A stretch of DNA of 47,917 nucleotides from Caballeronia glebae (GCF_001545035.1 NZ_FCOJ02000058.1:1-47917); one strand, 5' to 3'; positions 1 to 8,420 are shown, numbered from the stretch's first letter. Numbers and translations are program-made. The notes: a model not told the origin generated them from the letters alone.

Positions 1-284
1 GTGTACACCACGCGGCTCTGATTGTTGTAATAGACCGAGTAACGGTCGCCGCCGTGGGAGTTGAACGCATATTCGGTGCATTGGGAATGCCACGGGCCCC
101 AATTTCCGTCAGGCGGCCCGAGATGGTCTTCGACATCCGCGCGCGTCATGCCGATCTTCACGCGGCTCATGTACTCGCGCGGATCGGGGTCTTTCACGAA
201 GGCCGAACACCCGCTCAGGCCGATCAGGACAGAGACCAGCACAGAGATCAGCGCAACCACGCCCCACGTTTTCGATTCGAACAT
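1..284 (-). CDS. Small outer-membrane-type lipoprotein, 3' end cut by window edge
   Basis: A minus-strand frame opens at ATG 284 and runs off the left edge, giving 94 visible residues. The N-terminus is a lipoprotein signal: a hydrophobic stretch at about residues 8-23 followed by lipobox LSGC with Cys26 as the lipidated residue. After the Cys comes a block around VKIGMTRADVEDHLGPPDG, which resembles the SmpA/OmlA (BamE-like) fold, where a helix carrying GMTRxxV precedes a LGxP turn. I infer an envelope lipoprotein; BamE itself is unlikely because the match is only to this general motif. The gene follows the PAP2 phosphatase gene by 58 bp on the same strand and may share its transcript. The C-terminus lies outside the window, so length and family cannot be settled. 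Confidence 0.75.
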   Translation of the reverse strand, partial: MFESKTWGVVALISVLVSVLIGLSGCSAFVKDPDPREYMSRVKIGMTRADVEDHLGPPDGNWGPWHSQCTEYAFNSHGGDRYSVYYNNQSRVVY

Positions 285-342
285 CGCTTCAGCCCCGCAA
301 AAGGACTGAAAGTAACGGCATCGGGTGCGCGCGACAATCGAA

Positions 343-1104
343 CTAGTCTGAAAGTGTGCGCGGATGTCGTCGCGCGATCTCCGCCGCGCCGATGCACGCC
401 GCCAGCCACGCGCCGCCGGATGCGAAACCGCCGATCACATCGCCGGGAAAATGCACGCCGATCACGACGCGGCTCGTGCCGATCGCCAACACGACAAAAC
501 ACGCCAGCGCGACGATGAGCGGGTCCCGGCGCGTCGGCGCGAGGCGCAGCAGCACGTAGGCGCACATGCCGTAGCAGACGATCGAACCGAACGTATGTCC
601 GCTCGGAAACGCGAAGTTTTCGGGCAACGGCACCGTCGCGCCGGTGGGACGCGCGCGGCGCATCGTCGCCTTGAGCGCCTGGTTGAGCAGGCCGCCCGCG
701 CTCGTGACCGCGGCGAAGTAGACGGCGAGACCGAAGCGGCGCGTGAGGACGAGCGCCGCGCACATGAGCGCGCACAGCAGCGTGAGAAACCACGGATCGC
801 CGAGATGCGTGAGACCGGCGAACCATCGCGCGGCGAACGCGGGCGTGCCGTCGCGCACGGCGTCGAGCAAACGCTGATCCGCCGATGAAAACGCCGTGCC
901 GTGGGCGATGCGCGTCGCGAGGGCGACGAACACCGCCGCGCCGGTCACGATCGCCACGCCCGCCGCGAGCGCGATGGCCGCGCCCGGCGCCCGCCGTTCG
1001 CGCGCGGCCCACGCCCACGCGCCGGCCGCAATGGCCGGACCGGCGAGGAGCACGATCGCGATGATCGCGACCGCATGGCGTTGCGCGAACGCGGTGTATT
1101 CCAT
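343..1104 (-). CDS. PAP2-family membrane phosphatase
   Basis: This 253-residue polytopic membrane protein carries the three phosphatase motifs of the PAP2 (type 2 phosphatidic acid phosphatase) family in order: KATMRRARP (K-x6-RP), FPSGHTF (PSGH) and SRVVIGVHFPGD (SR-x5-H-x3-D). All catalytic residues, namely the Lys/Arg pair, both His residues and the final Asp, are present, so activity is expected. Members dephosphorylate lipid phosphates such as undecaprenyl pyrophosphate, phosphatidate or PGP at the inner membrane; the substrate cannot be told from sequence. An AGGAG lies about 13 nt before ATG 1104, a little far. The gene sits 36 bp after the phosphopantetheinyl-transferase-like gene on the same strand, so the two are probably co-transcribed, with the lipoprotein gene following. 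Confidence 0.9.
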   Translation of the reverse strand: MEYTAFAQRHAVAIIAIVLLAGPAIAAGAWAWAARERRAPGAAIALAAGVAIVTGAAVFVALATRIAHGTAFSSADQRLLDAVRDGTPAFAARWFAGLTHLGDPWFLTLLCALMCAALVLTRRFGLAVYFAAVTSAGGLLNQALKATMRRARPTGATVPLPENFAFPSGHTFGSIVCYGMCAYVLLRLAPTRRDPLIVALACFVVLAIGTSRVVIGVHFPGDVIGGFASGGAWLAACIGAAEIARRHPRTLSD

Positions 1105-1140
1105 GATGTCCGGTTTTCTCCTAATCCCGATGGCGCCGGC

Positions 1141-1833
1141 TCAGGACGCGACCGCGTGGCCCTGCGCTTCGAGCGGCCGTTCCCAGCCGAATGCCTGCAC
1201 GCGCGCAACGGGTTTGTCCGCGACGAGCACGCCGCAGATTCCGCCGGGCATCGGCAATGTGAGGCCGTGCCAGTCCGCCCGATGCGCCTTCTCGCCGGCT
1301 TCGGCCCGCTGCGCCCGCGTTCGGCCGATGCGCGCGGCTTCGTCCCACATCGCCTGTCTCGCGGCCGTGTCATGCGCGCCAGACGTTTCGAGGGTCAAGC
1401 CGAGCCCTATTCTCGCCGATGCCACCGCGACCACGATCCAGATGCCCGAGTACGCGACATCGACGTGAACCGGGCCATCGGCATGCGGATGCGTAACCAC
1501 GATGCGATCGTCCGGTTCGTCCTCGACGCCCACCAAGTGCGGCTCGCAATGGAACATGTGCGAAAGCACGAGCCGCAGCGTCGCGCGCGCGACGGCAAAA
1601 CGCCGCCCGAGCGCCGAATTCGGATGCAGCCGCGCGCGTTTGCGCTCCGCCAGACTGAGCCAGTTCCCGATATTGGACGCCGACGCGAAGCGGAACTCGC
1701 TCGGCACCAGCCATAGACAGACTTCGCCGGGCGCGGGTGGTTCGTGAATCTGCAAGCGCAATTTGGCGAGATCGTAGTAGCGCCACGAGACATCGGTGGC
1801 GGGGCGCGGCGGGATGCGGTCGATGGAAGGCAT
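1141..1833 (-). CDS. Degenerate 4'-phosphopantetheinyl transferase (Sfp-type) homologue
   Basis: The 230-residue protein matches the layout of Sfp-type phosphopantetheinyl transferases, which load CoA-derived phosphopantetheine onto carrier proteins. The family-typical Arg-rich helix is clear (LSLAERKRARLHP followed by RRFAVARATLRLVL, residues 59-90). The active-site strands are altered. The usual NLSHS is VAYS (about 126-129), so the CoA-binding His appears to be Tyr. The usual GVDxE is GLTLE (145-149), so the first Mg-binding Asp appears to be Thr, while Glu149 is kept. The WxxKEA helix is reduced to MWDEA (162-166). I infer an inactive or repurposed paralogue. No carrier protein or polyketide/peptide synthase gene is nearby. 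No strong Shine-Dalgarno precedes ATG 1833, so the start is provisional. Confidence 0.7.
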   Translation of the reverse strand: MPSIDRIPPRPATDVSWRYYDLAKLRLQIHEPPAPGEVCLWLVPSEFRFASASNIGNWLSLAERKRARLHPNSALGRRFAVARATLRLVLSHMFHCEPHLVGVEDEPDDRIVVTHPHADGPVHVDVAYSGIWIVVAVASARIGLGLTLETSGAHDTAARQAMWDEAARIGRTRAQRAEAGEKAHRADWHGLTLPMPGGICGVLVADKPVARVQAFGWERPLEAQGHAVAS

Positions 1834-1952
1834 GTGCGTCGGCGGAGACGGCGGCGCGCGCTCACGCCGAAATGCTCCGCATTCAGGACAAACTTACATT
1901 TTCCACGCTCGATGCTTATGGGACGCTTATCCCGCCAGCTTCGGAAATGGCT

Positions 1953-1967
1953 TAGGCCTCCGGCCTA
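1953..1967. promoter_or_regulatory. Short inverted repeat in the divergent intergenic region upstream of fae
   Basis: TAGGCC-TCC-GGCCTA forms a perfect 6-bp dyad in the 279-bp gap between the divergent phosphopantetheinyl-transferase-like and fae genes. It lies about 145 bp before the fae start and could be an operator. The rest of the gap shows no gene and no promoter I can place with confidence. Confidence 0.3.
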
Positions 1968-2112
1968 CGGGTCATCCCCGAGTTGAAGTTTCATCAATCC
2001 CACCCTCAAAAATCGTCGATTCCTCCCCGCGCGACGCCCGCCGCAGAATGCCTCAGAGCCATCGCCACGGTGGCCGAACCCTGCACATCACGCGGATACA
2101 AGGAAGGAGTCA

Positions 2113-2622
2113 ATGGAAAAGAATCTGTTCATCGGCGAAGGCTTCGAAGGGCCGGGCGTCAATCTCGCTCACATCAACGTGCTGGTCGGCCCGCGCAACG
2201 GCCCGGCCGGTCAGGCTTTCGCGACCGCGCTCGCCACGCCTTCCACCGGTCACGCGCCGTTCGTCGTGATCGCGCAGCCGGGCGTGCCCACCAAGCCGCT
2301 CACGCTCTATGTCAACAAGGCGCAGATCGAAGGCGAGTTCCACGGCAACGCGACCTGGGGCGCATCGCAGGCGGGCATCGCGAAGGCCGTGGCCGAATCG
2401 CTCGAAAACGGCACGCTGCCGCCGCAAGCCGAGAACGACTGGGTCGTTGTCTCCGCGAACTGGGTCAATCCGAAGACCGACGATCTCGACGCCGTCTTCG
2501 AGAACAACTATCGCGCGTGCAAGAACGCGATCGTCGCCGCGATGGAAGGTCTGCCGCGCAAGGAAGCCGTGTTCAAGGCCGCCCGCGGCGTGTCGAATCC
2601 GTTCTACACGCCGAAGAAGTAA
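2113..2622 (+). CDS. fae: Formaldehyde-activating enzyme (Fae) family protein
   Basis: The 169-residue protein matches formaldehyde-activating enzyme, which condenses formaldehyde with tetrahydromethanopterin to methylene-H4MPT. The N-terminal GVNLAHINVLVG block (15-26) contains His20, aligning with the proposed catalytic His17 of the Methylobacterium enzyme. The STGHAPF and KPLTLYVNKAQI stretches and the C-terminal NYRACKNAIVAAMEGLP are also family-typical, and the length is normal. A strong GGAAGGAG lies directly upstream. It is first in a plus-strand group, 12 bp before an aldo/keto reductase gene and followed by an aldehyde dehydrogenase gene. No other H4MPT-pathway gene (mtdB, mch, fhc) is in the window, so it may be a paralogue working on another aldehyde or as a formaldehyde sensor/scavenger. 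Family assignment is firm; the physiological substrate is inference. Confidence 0.9.
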   Translation: MEKNLFIGEGFEGPGVNLAHINVLVGPRNGPAGQAFATALATPSTGHAPFVVIAQPGVPTKPLTLYVNKAQIEGEFHGNATWGASQAGIAKAVAESLENGTLPPQAENDWVVVSANWVNPKTDDLDAVFENNYRACKNAIVAAMEGLPRKEAVFKAARGVSNPFYTPKK

Positions 2623-2634
2623 GGAGATCGCCAA

Positions 2635-3672
2635 ATGGAATATGTGCGTCTCGGCCAGTCCGGCCTGAAGGTTTCGCGCCTGTGCCTCGGCACGATGAAC
2701 ATGGGCACGCCGCAATGGAAGCCGTGGATCTTCGATGAAGCGCAAAGCGAGCCGATCGTGAAGCACGCGCTCGACAAGGGCGTGAACTTCATCGATCTGG
2801 CCGATTTCTATTCGACGGGCGTCGGCGAGGAAGTCGTCGGCCGCATTCTGAAGCGGCTCGTGAAACGCGAGGAAGTCGTCGTGACGACCAAGGTCGGCTA
2901 CGACATGGCGAGCCATCCGAACGCGGGCGGCCATTCGCGCAAGCACATCATGGATGGCATCGACGCGTCGCTCAAGCGTCTCGGCATGGATTACGTCGAT
3001 GTCTACATGCTGCATTACTTCGACGTGAACACGCCCGTCGAGGAGACGATGAGCGCGCTCGACGAGATCGTGCGCGCGGGCAAGGCGCGCTATATCGGCG
3101 TGTCGACGATGTACACGTGGCAATTCGCGAAGATCATGCAGGCGTGCGAGCGCCACGGCTGGCACAAGCCGGTCAACATGCAGTTGCAGTTGAACCTCGC
3201 GTATCGCGAGGAAGAGCGCGAGATGATTCCGTACTGCATCGATCAGGGTGTCGGCGTGTCGGTGTTCAGTCCGCTCGCGCGCGGCCTGTTGAGTTCCGAT
3301 GCCAAATCCACGCGCAATCAGACCGATTTCTTCACCGCGCAGATGTACGGCGATCGCGCGTCGCAGGACATTGCGGCATCGGTTGCGCGGGTCGCGGCGC
3401 GGCGCGGCGTGCCGGCGGCGCAGATCGCGCAGGCGTGGGTGCTGAGCCGCCCGGGAATTTCGAGCATGCTCGTCGGCGCGGATTCGGCGGCGCAATTCGA
3501 TAGCGCCCTCGCCGCGCTCGACACCCGGCTCGACAACGACGAACTACACGAACTAGAGCGCAATTACACGCCTTGCGATCTCATCAACGATTACACGGCG
3601 GGGCGGCGCATCACGCGCGAGGCCCGCGCCGCGCAAGGCGCTTTCGAACACGAACTGGAGCACGCGGCATGA
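2635..3672 (+). CDS. Aldo/keto reductase
   Basis: This 345-residue (alpha/beta)8-barrel protein is of the NADPH-dependent aldo/keto reductase superfamily, which reduces aldehydes or ketones to alcohols, or the reverse. The catalytic tetrad is visible: Asp54 and Tyr59 in NFIDLADFYSTG, Lys86 in VVTTKVGY, and His127 in VYMLHYFD. The cofactor-binding end is represented by VFSPLARGLLS and the AQAWVLSRPGISSMLVG stretch. The length fits the YajO/Tas/Kv-beta-like group. AAGGAG lies 7 nt before ATG 2635, and the stop overlaps the next gene in an ATGA, so it is translationally coupled to the aldehyde dehydrogenase. With fae upstream, the operon handles aldehydes; the substrate is not evident. Confidence 0.92.
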   Translation: MEYVRLGQSGLKVSRLCLGTMNMGTPQWKPWIFDEAQSEPIVKHALDKGVNFIDLADFYSTGVGEEVVGRILKRLVKREEVVVTTKVGYDMASHPNAGGHSRKHIMDGIDASLKRLGMDYVDVYMLHYFDVNTPVEETMSALDEIVRAGKARYIGVSTMYTWQFAKIMQACERHGWHKPVNMQLQLNLAYREEEREMIPYCIDQGVGVSVFSPLARGLLSSDAKSTRNQTDFFTAQMYGDRASQDIAASVARVAARRGVPAAQIAQAWVLSRPGISSMLVGADSAAQFDSALAALDTRLDNDELHELERNYTPCDLINDYTAGRRITREARAAQGAFEHELEHAA

Positions 3673-5108
3673 TCGGTCTGTTGCAAACGAATCACTACAT
3701 CGACGGTAAATGGCGCGAAAGCGCGAGCACGTATCCCGTGCGCAATCCCGCCACGGGCGAAGTCATCGCGAACGTCGCCCACGGCGGCGGCGGCGAAACG
3801 CGTCAGGCGGTCGATGCCGCGAAGCGCGCCTTCCCCGCATGGCGTGCGCTGACCGCGAAAGAACGCGGCGCGCGCGTGAGGCGCTGGGGCGAACTGATGC
3901 TCGCCAATCGCAACACGCTCGCCGAACTGCTCACCCGCGAGCAAGGCAAGCCGCTTGCGGAAGCGCTCGGTGAAGTCGCGTATGCGGCGAGTTTCTTCGA
4001 ATGGTTCGCGGAGGAAGCGAAGCGCAGCTACGGCGACATCATTCCGAGTCCGAAGCCGAACTCGAAGATCGTCGTCACGCGCGAGCCGGTCGGTGTCGTC
4101 GCGGCCATCACGCCGTGGAACTTCCCGCTCGCGATGATCACGCGCAAGGCCGGCCCCGCGCTGGCCGCGGGCTGCACGATGGTGCTGAAGCCTTCCGAAG
4201 AAACGCCGCTGTCGGCGCTCGCTCTGGCTGTGCTCGCGCAAGAAGCCGGCATTCCGGCAGGCGTGTTCAACATCGTGTCGGGCGACGCTGTTGCCATCGG
4301 CGAGGTGCTCACCGCATCGCCCGATGTGCGCAAGCTCTCGTTCACGGGCTCGACGCGCGTCGGCAAGCTGCTCGCGAAGCAATCGGCGGATACGTTGAAG
4401 AAGCTGTCGCTGGAGCTTGGCGGCAACGCGCCGTTCATCGTCTTCGACGACGCCGATATCGACGCCGCCGTGCAGGGCGCGATGGCGTCGAAGTTCCGCA
4501 ACACCGGGCAGACGTGCGTGTGCGTCAACCGCTTCTACGTGCAGGACGGCGTGTACGACGCCTTCACGCAAGCATTGACGCGCGCGGTGCACAAGCTTCG
4601 GGTTGGCAACGGGCTCGAAGGCGAGTTCGATCAGGGGCCGCTCATCAACGCGGCCGCGTTGAAGAAAGTGCAGACCCATGTCGCCGATGCCGTGAGTAAA
4701 GGCGCGAAGGTGCTGACCGGCGGCAAGCCCCACGCGCTCGGCGGCACGTTCTACGAGCCGACGGTGCTCACGGATGCCGCGCCTTCGATGCTGATCGCCG
4801 ATGAGGAAACCTTCGGTCCGGTGGCCGCGTGCTTCCGCTTTGCGACGGAAGAGGAAGTCGTCGCCGCGGCGAACGACACGCCCTTCGGCCTCGCCGCGTA
4901 CTTCTACACGCGCGACCTGGGCCGCGCGTGGCGCGTCGCGGAGGCGCTGGAAAGCGGCATGGTCGGCATCAACGAAGGGATCATCTCGACGGAAGTCGCG
5001 CCGTTCGGCGGCGTGAAGCAGTCGGGACTGGGCCGCGAAGGATCGAAGTACGGGCTCGACGAGTACATGGAGCTCAAGTACATGATGATGGCCGGCCTCG
5101 GCCGCTGA
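3669..5108 (+). CDS. NAD(P)-dependent aldehyde dehydrogenase, succinate-semialdehyde dehydrogenase-like
   Basis: The 479-residue protein oxidises an aldehyde to the acid. The oxyanion Asn151 lies in TPWNFP, the cofactor Lys/Glu pair in VLKPSEETP (171-179), the general base Glu249 in LSLELGGN and the nucleophile Cys283 in NTGQTCVCVNR. The second Cys (Cys285) makes the CVC pair seen in succinate-semialdehyde dehydrogenases, where it can act as a redox switch, and the overall sequence is closest to GabD. I chose ATG 3669 because it overlaps the upstream stop as ATGA; the reading frame is open 32 codons further but that part lies inside the reductase gene. With fae and the reductase it forms a three-gene operon ended by a clear terminator. 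Substrate specificity is inferred only to group level. Confidence 0.92.
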   Translation: MIGLLQTNHYIDGKWRESASTYPVRNPATGEVIANVAHGGGGETRQAVDAAKRAFPAWRALTAKERGARVRRWGELMLANRNTLAELLTREQGKPLAEALGEVAYAASFFEWFAEEAKRSYGDIIPSPKPNSKIVVTREPVGVVAAITPWNFPLAMITRKAGPALAAGCTMVLKPSEETPLSALALAVLAQEAGIPAGVFNIVSGDAVAIGEVLTASPDVRKLSFTGSTRVGKLLAKQSADTLKKLSLELGGNAPFIVFDDADIDAAVQGAMASKFRNTGQTCVCVNRFYVQDGVYDAFTQALTRAVHKLRVGNGLEGEFDQGPLINAAALKKVQTHVADAVSKGAKVLTGGKPHALGGTFYEPTVLTDAAPSMLIADEETFGPVAACFRFATEEEVVAAANDTPFGLAAYFYTRDLGRAWRVAEALESGMVGINEGIISTEVAPFGGVKQSGLGREGSKYGLDEYMELKYMMMAGLGR

Positions 5109-5120
5109 TTCATCGCCACG

Positions 5121-5166
5121 CCGCGCACGCACGAACGATAACGCCATCGCGTGCGCGGTTTTTCTT
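5121..5166 (+). terminator. Rho-independent terminator after the fae operon
   Basis: A 10-bp perfect GC stem (CCGCGCACGC at 5121-5130, GCGTGCGCGG at 5149-5158) with an 18-nt loop is followed at once by TTTTTCTT. It starts 13 bp after the aldehyde dehydrogenase stop and separates that operon from the MFS gene. Confidence 0.85.
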
Positions 5167-5211
5167 GCGGCGTACGACGCGCCGCTCCGCCCGGAAGTGG
5201 AGGAGATACTC

Positions 5212-6588
5212 TTGGACATGCAAAGCCTGAGCGCGCAGCCGCTCGCACCGGGCGCCGCCGCGCCCTTCGATACGCCGCGCAATCCCGTCGCCCTCGACGA
5301 CGTGCCGCTGAATCGCTTTCACGTGAAAATCGCGGGCCTGACTTTCGGCGCGCATTTCACGGAAGGTTATGCGCTCGGCACGATCGGTTACGCGCTGTCG
5401 TCGTTGAACCGGCAGATTCCGCTCGATGCATTCTGGATGGGCCTGCTCGGTTCGTCCGCGCTGATCGGCATCTTTCTCGGCAGTCTCGTGTTCGGCTGGC
5501 TCTCCGACAAACTCGGCCGCCAGAAAATTTTCCTCTTGAGCTTCATCATCATCACGGCGGCTGCATTCGCGCAGTTCTGGGCGACTACGCCCGCCGTGCT
5601 CGTCGGCTTGCGCGTGTTGATCGGCATCGGCATGGGCGGCGATTTCGCGGTCGGTCATGCGATTCTCGCGGAGTTCTCGCCGCGCAAACATCGCGGCGTG
5701 ATGCTCGGCTCGTTCAGCGTGATCTGGACGATCGGCTATGTGATCGCGAACGTGCTCGGCATGCATTACGCGGACGCATCGCCGGATGCGTGGCGCTGGC
5801 TCCTCGCCTCCGCCGGCGTGCCTGCGTTCGTGGTGCTCGTCTTGCGCATCGGCACGCCGGAGTCGCCGCGCTGGCTGCTCGGCAAAGGCCGCGTGGACGA
5901 AGCGATGCGCATCGTGCGCAAGCACTTCGGCCCGAACGTGACGCTCGAAGCCGACTCGGGCGAGCATTTCGCCGGCAAGGGCGGCTTCGCGCGGCTGTTC
6001 GAGCCGGATTTGATCCGCCGCACGATATTCAACTGCGCGTTCTTCGTGTGCCTCGTGATTCCGTATTTCGCGATCTACACGTTCTTGCCGAGCATTCTCA
6101 CGGCGATCCGTCTGCCCGAAGGCTCGGGCGCCGATCTGCTGCTCAACGGCTTTCTCGTGCTCGGCGCGTTGCTCGGAATCTGGCTCACGATCAAACTGTC
6201 GCGACGCTCGTTCCTGATCGGCTCGTTTGCGGTGTGCTGCCTGTCGCTGTTCGTGTTGAGCATGCTGCCGTCATCGGCGAATGTCGGGATGATCGTCGCG
6301 TTCGGCGTCTTCACGTTGACGATGTCGGCGTTCTCGAATCTGGTCGGCGTGTTTCCGCCGGAGTGCTTTCCGACCGAGGCGCGGGCGTGCGGCGTGGGCC
6401 TGTCGATTGCCTGCAGCCGGCTCGGTTCGGCGGTGGGAACGTTTCTGTTGCCGCTCGGGATCGCGCAGGCCGGCGTTCAGATGACAATGCTCGCGCTCGC
6501 CGCGGTGTTGCTCGTCGGCATGCTGGTGTCGATCGCGTGGGCGCCGGAGACCAAGCATCTGACGCTGAATCAGGCGAGCGGAGGCTGA
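5212..6588 (+). CDS. MFS transporter, sugar-porter/aromatic-acid type
   Basis: This inner-membrane carrier of about 458 residues belongs to the major facilitator superfamily. It shows about 12 hydrophobic segments, the A-motif FGWLSDKLGRQKI between helices 2 and 3, the second conserved GxGxGGD in IGIGMGGDFAVGHAI, and PESPRW after helix 6, which is typical of metabolite/proton symporters such as sugar porters and aromatic acid carriers. The frame is open from GTG 5197, but GGAGGAG at 5199-5205 lies inside that extension; the spacing best fits TTG 5212, with ATG 5218 as alternative. A terminator separates it from the fae operon. It is convergent with the frameshifted LysR gene with 7 bp between stops. 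Substrate unknown; co-function with the aldehyde operon is a guess from position. Confidence 0.9.
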   Translation: MDMQSLSAQPLAPGAAAPFDTPRNPVALDDVPLNRFHVKIAGLTFGAHFTEGYALGTIGYALSSLNRQIPLDAFWMGLLGSSALIGIFLGSLVFGWLSDKLGRQKIFLLSFIIITAAAFAQFWATTPAVLVGLRVLIGIGMGGDFAVGHAILAEFSPRKHRGVMLGSFSVIWTIGYVIANVLGMHYADASPDAWRWLLASAGVPAFVVLVLRIGTPESPRWLLGKGRVDEAMRIVRKHFGPNVTLEADSGEHFAGKGGFARLFEPDLIRRTIFNCAFFVCLVIPYFAIYTFLPSILTAIRLPEGSGADLLLNGFLVLGALLGIWLTIKLSRRSFLIGSFAVCCLSLFVLSMLPSSANVGMIVAFGVFTLTMSAFSNLVGVFPPECFPTEARACGVGLSIACSRLGSAVGTFLLPLGIAQAGVQMTMLALAAVLLVGMLVSIAWAPETKHLTLNQASGG

Positions 6589-6595
6589 CGGATCG

Positions 6596-7476
6596 CTACG
6601 GCTGCGCGGCCTTTGCTCCCTCGCTGCGCAGCCATTCCGCAAACGCCTGAACGGAATCCGAACCGGCGAACGATGGCGCGATATCCAGCCAATAGCCGTA
6701 AGGCCCGATCGACTCGACCGGCGACAGCAGAACCAGCGCTCCGTCGTGCAACTCATCGGCGATCATGTTGCGATCGACGACGCCAGCCCCGAACCCGCGC
6801 GCGCCGCGTGAATCGCCTGATCGAGCGTCGAAAACTCGATGCCGTTCTCGCCGAACGCGCGCGGCAATCCGGCGGCATCGAGCCAGTTGGGCCAAAGCGT
6901 GAGCCGCGTGTCGTTGTGCAGCACATGCAGCGCGGGCAGCCGCTCCAGCAGCGCTTCGACCGACTGCCCCGCGAACCGCAACGCGCCGACGAGCACGTGC
7001 CGCTCGATGAACAGCAACTCCGACCGATGATCCGCCCGCGCCTCGTAGCCGAAGCGAATGCAGCACTGGCGGTCGTCCACGGCATCGGTGCGCACGGAGA
7101 GATCGATGTCGGGCACCGCGTCCATCAGCGAACCGAGTCGCGGCGAAAGCCAGCGCGTCGCGAAAGTAGGCGGCGCGATCACGGTCAGGCGCTTGCGTTC
7201 GCTGCGTTGCACGGTGGCTAAAGAACGCGTGACGCGCTCGATCGAATCGAACGCTTCCGACAGGCACGCGAGCAGTTCCTCGCCCTGCTTAGTCAGCCGG
7301 ATGCCCTTGTGATCGCGATCGAAGAGCTTCGTGCCGAGCGCATCTTCGAGCAGGCGAATCTGGCGGCTCACCGCGCCCGGCGTCACGCACAATGCCGCCG
7401 CGGACTTGTTGAAGCTCATGTGGCGCGCGCTTTCCTCGAAGAAGCGCAACGCGGTCAGGGATGGCAGTCGCCGCAC
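6596..7476 (-). pseudogene. LysR-family regulator with a one-base frameshift near the 3' end
   Basis: An N-terminal winged-helix domain (LPSLTALRFFEESA, then CVTPGAVSRQIRLLE) and most of the effector-binding domain are read in one frame from GTG 7476, which has GGAG 6 nt upstream. That frame ends early, just after AIHAARAGSG, at 6763. The missing last 60 or so residues (VVDRNMIADELHDG to the end at 6596) lie in another frame. Restoring one G in the run written CCCC at 6787-6790 on the plus strand joins both parts into a full protein of normal length, matching the neighbouring paralogue, which has DRNMIGHEL at the same place. It is therefore a recent pseudogene, a sequencing error or a slippage site. 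It lies 11 bp downstream of that paralogue on the same strand. Confidence 0.8.
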
Positions 7477-7487
7477 GATCGTCTCCG

Positions 7488-8420
7488 TTATTTGCGCGCG
7501 CCTCGTTTGCCGCCGAGCGCACGCGCCTGCTTCTCGATCTCCCCGCGCAGCCATTCGCGAAAGAGCGCGACCTGCGGCGCATCGTCCTGACCTGTTCGCG
7601 TGACGAGCCAGTACGACTGATGCCCGTCCACCTCTACATCGACGATCGGCACGAGCGTGCTTTGCCGCAACTCGTGGCCGATCATGTTGCGATCGGCGAT
7701 CGTCACGCCGAGCCCGTCGGTGGCCGCGCTAATCGCATGATCGAGCAGATCGAACTCATAGCCGCCGCGCGTATCGACATTTTCGATATTCGCCGCCTTG
7801 AGCCAGTGCTGCCACGTGAGATAACGCTGATCGCCGGTCGCGAGCACATGCAGCAACGTGAAAGCGTTCAGATCGATGCCGGTCGTATCGCAATCGCCGA
7901 GCAGCGCGGGCGAGCACACGGCGATATGCCGCTCGTTCATCATCAACTGATTGTCGAGGCCTTCCCATTCGCCGTTGCCGAAGCGGATGGCGCAGTCGAG
8001 CGCGCCCGATTCGACGAGATCGTCCTTCAGGCGCGTGGTCAGCGTGATTTCGAGTTCCGGCGCGGCGGCGCGCAGCGATTGCAGACGCGGCATAAGCCAG
8101 CGCCGCGCGAAGGTAGGCGGCGCGTTGATGCGCAAGCGCCGCAAATGAGTCTTTTCCTGGATGCTGCGCACCGTGAGTTCGATGCGGTCGAACGACATCC
8201 TGAGCGCCTGCAGCAAGAGCCGCCCCGTCGCCGACAACTCCAGGTGATGATGACGGCGCAACAGCAACGGCTCGCCGAGTTGCGTTTCGAGTTGGCGCAC
8301 TTGCCGGCTCACCGCGCTTTGCGTCACATGCAGCAGTTCGGCCGCGCGCGTGAAGCTGCCGGTGTGACCGGCCACTTCGAAAGCCCTCAGCGCGTTCAGG
8401 GCAGGCATCTTTCGCTTCAA
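7488..8420 (-). CDS. LysR-family transcriptional regulator (GcvA-like)
   Basis: This regulator of about 310 residues has the LysR helix-turn-helix at its N-terminus (MPALNALRAFEVA, then LLHVTQSAVSRQVRQLE) and a periplasmic-binding-protein-like effector domain ending with FREWLRGEIEKQA. The MPxLNALRAFE start is typical of the GcvA group. I prefer TTG 8420, which has AAGGAG 6 nt upstream; ATG 8408 is the alternative, and the longer open frame to 8513 has no ribosome site. It is followed 11 bp later by a related, frameshifted LysR gene, so the two arose by tandem duplication and are probably co-transcribed. Targets are unknown; the GMC/dehydratase operon lies upstream on the same strand and the MFS/fae operon downstream on the other. 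Confidence 0.9.
   Translation of the reverse strand: MKRKMPALNALRAFEVAGHTGSFTRAAELLHVTQSAVSRQVRQLETQLGEPLLLRRHHHLELSATGRLLLQALRMSFDRIELTVRSIQEKTHLRRLRINAPPTFARRWLMPRLQSLRAAAPELEITLTTRLKDDLVESGALDCAIRFGNGEWEGLDNQLMMNERHIAVCSPALLGDCDTTGIDLNAFTLLHVLATGDQRYLTWQHWLKAANIENVDTRGGYEFDLLDHAISAATDGLGVTIADRNMIGHELRQSTLVPIVDVEVDGHQSYWLVTRTGQDDAPQVALFREWLRGEIEKQARALGGKRGARK

Noticed and set aside
2110..3495. 461-codon minus-strand frame opposite fae and the reductase
   Set aside because: Composition is that of a high-GC antisense shadow (His, Arg, Ala runs), while the plus strand has full families with motifs.
3591..5282. 563-codon minus-strand frame opposite the aldehyde dehydrogenase
   Set aside because: Shadow of a clear dehydrogenase gene; no motif seen.
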